Assembly (NCBI RefSeq): GCF_900631955.1 | Contig: NZ_UZWD01000012.1 | Span: 1-45,151, forward strand | DNA from: Devosia equisanguinis | Lineage (GTDB): Bacteria > Pseudomonadota > Alphaproteobacteria > Rhizobiales > Devosiaceae | Reading direction: 5' to 3' | Length of the DNA: 45,151 bases | Shown: piece by piece, positions 42,662 through 45,151 of the stretch | How positions within the stretch are numbered: position 1 is the stretch's first letter | Layout: each line of letters begins with the position of its first letter | Notes under the pieces: model-generated | Databases searched by the model: none | Told to the model about the DNA's origin: nothing | What the model saw: the letters and a program-made list of their open reading frames with translations, nothing else | Made by a program: the position numbers and the translations under genes

Positions 42662-43900
42662 ATGCTGAGGCTATGGCGACGGCAGGTCTGGACACGCGGG
42701 CTGGTGGCTTTCGGGCTTGCCGCCCTTCTCGCCTCCTGTTCACCCGGCGAATGGCAATTCGGTTCGCGCACCCTCTCCTTTCCCGCTCCCCAGGGCGGCG
42801 GCAATGGCGGCCCGAGCGGCATGCCCATCCCGACCAGCACCAATGCCGCGGCCGACCGGTTCGGGCGCGGTCCGGTGCCGGTTACGCTGTTGCTGCCGCT
42901 GACCGGCGAGCCCGGCATGGTCCAAATCGGCACTTCGCTCGCCAATGCCTCGCGCCTCGCCATCGCCTTTATCGACGCCAATCCCAATATCGGCGAGAAC
43001 ATCACCATTACCCTGCGCGATAGCGGCACTTCTGTCGCCGGCGCTACCCATGCCGCCAATGCGGCGGTGGCGGAGGGGGCCAAGCTGATTCTGGGGCCGC
43101 TGCAGGCCGAGCAGGTGAGCGCCGCCGGGGCGGTGGCGCGGGCCTCGGGCGTGCCGCTGATCGGCTTTTCCAACACCGTTTCGTCGGCCGGACCCGGCAT
43201 CTACCTGCTCTCGGTCACCCCTGACATGGAAATGAAGCGCGCCGTCTCCTATCTGCGCGCCCAGGGCCGGCGCGGGCTGGCCGGGGCCTTTCCGACGACG
43301 CCCTATGGCGAAGCCCAGGCGCTGGCCTTCCGCCAGCAGGCGACCGCCTCCGGCGCCCCACCCAATGCGGTCTATATGTATTCCTCGCCCAGCGAGATTG
43401 CCGGAATCGTGGCGCAGGCCAAGCCGCTGATCGATCGCGGCATGATCGACACGCTGTTCCTGCCCGAGCGCAGTGCCGCCCCGGCCTTCGGGCAGGCCCT
43501 GGCCCAGGCGGGGGTAACGCCGGATCTGCTGCAACTGGCTGGTTCGGCCGAATGGGCGGGCGATCCGGCGATCCTGGCCTCACCGGGCCTGCGAGGGGCC
43601 ATTTATCCGGCGGTGGACGAGGCCGGGCTCAATGCCATCACCCCGGACTATCAGGCCCGATTCGGTGGGCGGCCACATCCGCTGGCAACCCTGGCCTATA
43701 CGGCGACGATTCTCGCCAATGTGAATACGCTGTCGCTGGCCACGCCGCCCTATAATCCCAGCCTGATGACCAATCCCACCGGCTTCAATGGCCGCGATGG
43801 CCTGTTCCGCTTCGGCACCGATGGCCGCTCGGAATATGCGCTGGCGATCAAGCAGATCGGACCAAGCGGGGTGGTAACAGTCGAAGGGCCGAAGCTCTAG
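42662..43900 (+). CDS. LpoA-like penicillin-binding-protein activator lipoprotein
   Basis: A 412-residue lipoprotein (lipobox LASC, C26) with a type 1 periplasmic-binding fold of the Peripla_BP_6/LpoA class: VPVTLLLPLTGEPGMVQIGTSLANASRLA, GAKLILGPLQAEQVSAAGAVARASGVPLIGFSN and a final TDGRSEYALAIKQI. A glycine/proline linker follows the lipid site. In E. coli, outer-membrane LpoA activates PBP1A and its gene is also divergent from rsmI and near yraN; the same neighbourhood here supports the role. Amino-acid ABC binding protein is the main alternative, but no transporter genes are nearby. ATG 42662 is chosen over GTG 42641. Confidence 0.85.
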   Translation: MLRLWRRQVWTRGLVAFGLAALLASCSPGEWQFGSRTLSFPAPQGGGNGGPSGMPIPTSTNAAADRFGRGPVPVTLLLPLTGEPGMVQIGTSLANASRLAIAFIDANPNIGENITITLRDSGTSVAGATHAANAAVAEGAKLILGPLQAEQVSAAGAVARASGVPLIGFSNTVSSAGPGIYLLSVTPDMEMKRAVSYLRAQGRRGLAGAFPTTPYGEAQALAFRQQATASGAPPNAVYMYSSPSEIAGIVAQAKPLIDRGMIDTLFLPERSAAPAFGQALAQAGVTPDLLQLAGSAEWAGDPAILASPGLRGAIYPAVDEAGLNAITPDYQARFGGRPHPLATLAYTATILANVNTLSLATPPYNPSLMTNPTGFNGRDGLFRFGTDGRSEYALAIKQIGPSGVVTVEGPKL

Positions 43901-45051
43901 GCCGCCAAGTCGGCCACTACGGCGTCGAGCACCGGAAAGCCTTTTTCGGTGACGCGGATATTGCCGTTGGGCAGGGTCTCGACGAAGCCATAACCCTTGA
44001 GGGCGTCGATCTGCTTTTCGGTGATGCCGCGGCCCGACAGCGCCATAAAGCGGCTGGGGGAAATGCCTTCCTTGAGCCGGAGGCCCATGACCAGGAATTC
44101 ATCGCCCTGTTCTTCCCAGGTGAGGATATCGTCAGTGACCATGCCATGGCCGTTCTGGTTGACGCGGGACAGCCAGTCGAACGGCATTTTTTCGGTGGCG
44201 GTGGCGTGGCGCTGGTGGTTGATGACCAGTCGTCCATGGGCACCCGGGCCGATGCCGGCATATTCGCCATAGCGCCAGTAAAGCATGTTGTGCCGGCTTT
44301 CCTGGCCGGGCACCGCATGGTTGGAAATCTCATAGGCCGGCATGCCTGCTTGCGCGGTCAGTTCCTGCGTTATCTCGTAGAAATCGGCCGCCAGGTCCTC
44401 GTTGGGCATCTTCAGCTTGCCGGCATTGAACAGGTCGAAATAGCGCGTGCCCTGTTCGATGGTCAGCTGGTAGAGGCTGATATGGCCGCGCGCCATCCAC
44501 AAGGCTTCCTTGAGCTCGTCTTCCCAATCTTCCAGCGTCTGGCCGGGGCGGGCATAGATGAGATCAAAGCTCGAGCGATCGAATATCGATTGGGCGATGC
44601 GCACGGCGGCGATGGCCTCGTCCACGCTGTGGCGGCGGCCCAGCTCGGCCAGCGGCTTTTCGCGCAGCGACTGAACCCCCAGCGACACCCGATTGATCCC
44701 GGCGGTGCGGAAGCCGCGGAAGCGGTCGACCTCGACGCTGGTCGGGTTGGCCTCCAGCGTGATCTCGGCATTGTTGGCCACCTGCCATTTGCTGGCGATG
44801 ACGTCGAGAATCGTGCCGACGGCCCTGGGGCTCATCAGCGAGGGCGTGCCGCCGCCGAAAAACACCGACTGCACCAGCCGGCCCGGCGACAGCGCCGCCA
44901 TATAGGAAATTTCGCGAATATAGCCCTCGACGAAAGCATCCTCGTCAAAGGCGCCGCGATGCACGTGGGAATTAAAGTCGCAATAGGGGCATTTGGCGGC
45001 GCAGAAGGGCCAATGCACATAGACGCCGAAGAGGTCGTTGGGATTGGTCAT
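43897..45051 (-). CDS. hemW: Radical-SAM haem chaperone HemW
   Basis: HemN-like radical-SAM protein of 384 residues, proposed to insert haem into respiratory enzymes rather than oxidise coproporphyrinogen. The cluster motif CAAKCPYC gives C17, C21 and C24, preceded by YVHWPF; FFGGGTPSLM, LEANPTSVE, GINRVSLGVQS and the C-terminal HemN domain follow. It lacks the N-terminal extension of true HemN, which fits HemW. ATG 45051 is the start; the stop codon overlaps that of the convergent lipoprotein gene. In many relatives it follows rph-rdgB, which would lie beyond the window. Confidence 0.95.
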   Translation of the reverse strand: MTNPNDLFGVYVHWPFCAAKCPYCDFNSHVHRGAFDEDAFVEGYIREISYMAALSPGRLVQSVFFGGGTPSLMSPRAVGTILDVIASKWQVANNAEITLEANPTSVEVDRFRGFRTAGINRVSLGVQSLREKPLAELGRRHSVDEAIAAVRIAQSIFDRSSFDLIYARPGQTLEDWEDELKEALWMARGHISLYQLTIEQGTRYFDLFNAGKLKMPNEDLAADFYEITQELTAQAGMPAYEISNHAVPGQESRHNMLYWRYGEYAGIGPGAHGRLVINHQRHATATEKMPFDWLSRVNQNGHGMVTDDILTWEEQGDEFLVMGLRLKEGISPSRFMALSGRGITEKQIDALKGYGFVETLPNGNIRVTEKGFPVLDAVVADLAA

Positions 45052-45072
45052 GGGCAAGCCCCGCTTTCTGGC

Positions 45073-45151
45073 TCCCTCCCCCCTTGAGGGGGAGGGTTGG
45101 GGTGGGGGGTGGTTCAGTGATCCACTGATGGACCCCCTCCCTCGGTCCCTC
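45073..45151. repeat. CTCCCC-family composite repeat at the right edge
   Basis: CTCCCTCCCCCCTTGAGGGGGAGGG hairpin (arms about 45074-45083 and 45088-45096), then GGTGGGGGG and a 32-base stretch (45106-45137) identical, in reverse complement, to 34914-34945. It is cut by the window end. It sits directly upstream of hemW. Confidence 0.65.

Noticed and set aside
43897..45051. hemW gene as true HemN coproporphyrinogen oxidase
   Set aside because: Length and start motif fit HemW; the HemN-specific N-terminal extension is missing.
1..45151. tRNA, rRNA, CRISPR array, prophage or IS element
   Set aside because: I found no tRNA T-loop with acceptor pairing, no regularly spaced direct repeats of CRISPR type, and no transposase, integrase or phage structural gene.

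Overview
The window is GC-rich chromosomal DNA of an alphaproteobacterium, most likely of the order Hyphomicrobiales (Rhizobiales) and plausibly close to Devosia. This is inferred, not measured. It rests on HWE/HisKA_2-type histidine kinases, an Irr-type iron box, an alphaproteobacterial RpoH promoter with a ROSE-like RNA thermometer, DUF1150 next to Hsp20, and TTAACC (CtrA-like) sites. I see no phage, insertion sequence, CRISPR array, rRNA or tRNA gene. Most genes are core housekeeping, with small accessory insertions and many short palindromic repeats between genes.

Layout. 0.4-3.8 kb: membrane acyltransferase and miaB (minus strand). 3.9-8.5 kb: an HWE sensor kinase, then rpsO and pnp. 8.7-18.1 kb: a sugar block with a WYL regulator, galM, a LacI-type regulator, a 12-codon leader ORF overlapping xylB, xylA, a blue-light LOV histidine kinase and a GH43 beta-xylosidase. 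18.4-21.5 kb: nfuA under an Irr box, a small membrane protein, hpf-ptsN, and DUF1150-hsp20. 21.7-23.8 kb: a glycosyltransferase, a small exported protein, and rpmI-rplT. 24.1-29.2 kb: pheS and pheT split by three tightly coupled accessory genes (DUF4160, DUF2442, and an ASCH domain fused to a DEDDh exonuclease). 29.2-34.7 kb: comM, a GH25 lipoprotein, an SPFH/NfeD pair, and an outer-membrane beta-barrel protein. 35-40.1 kb: galU/galE, a lytic transglycosylase, a DUF459 SGNH protein and MarC. 40.4-45.1 kb: gshB, yraN and rsmI divergent from an LpoA-like lipoprotein, then hemW.

How the genes fit together. GH43 releases xylose from xylo-oligosaccharides, GalM may speed anomer interconversion, XylA and XylB make xylulose 5-phosphate, and the LacI protein is the obvious local repressor. 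GalU and GalE supply UDP-sugars. SPFH/NfeD, the transglycosylase, the GH25 protein and the LpoA-like lipoprotein belong to envelope and wall maintenance.

Most interesting candidates: the pheS-[DUF4160/DUF2442]-[ASCH::exonuclease]-pheT operon, which looks like an RNA-directed accessory module locked into an essential operon; the LOV kinase inside the xylose cluster; the heat-sensing leader of hsp20; the Irr box of nfuA; and short repeats whose stems differ by compensatory changes.
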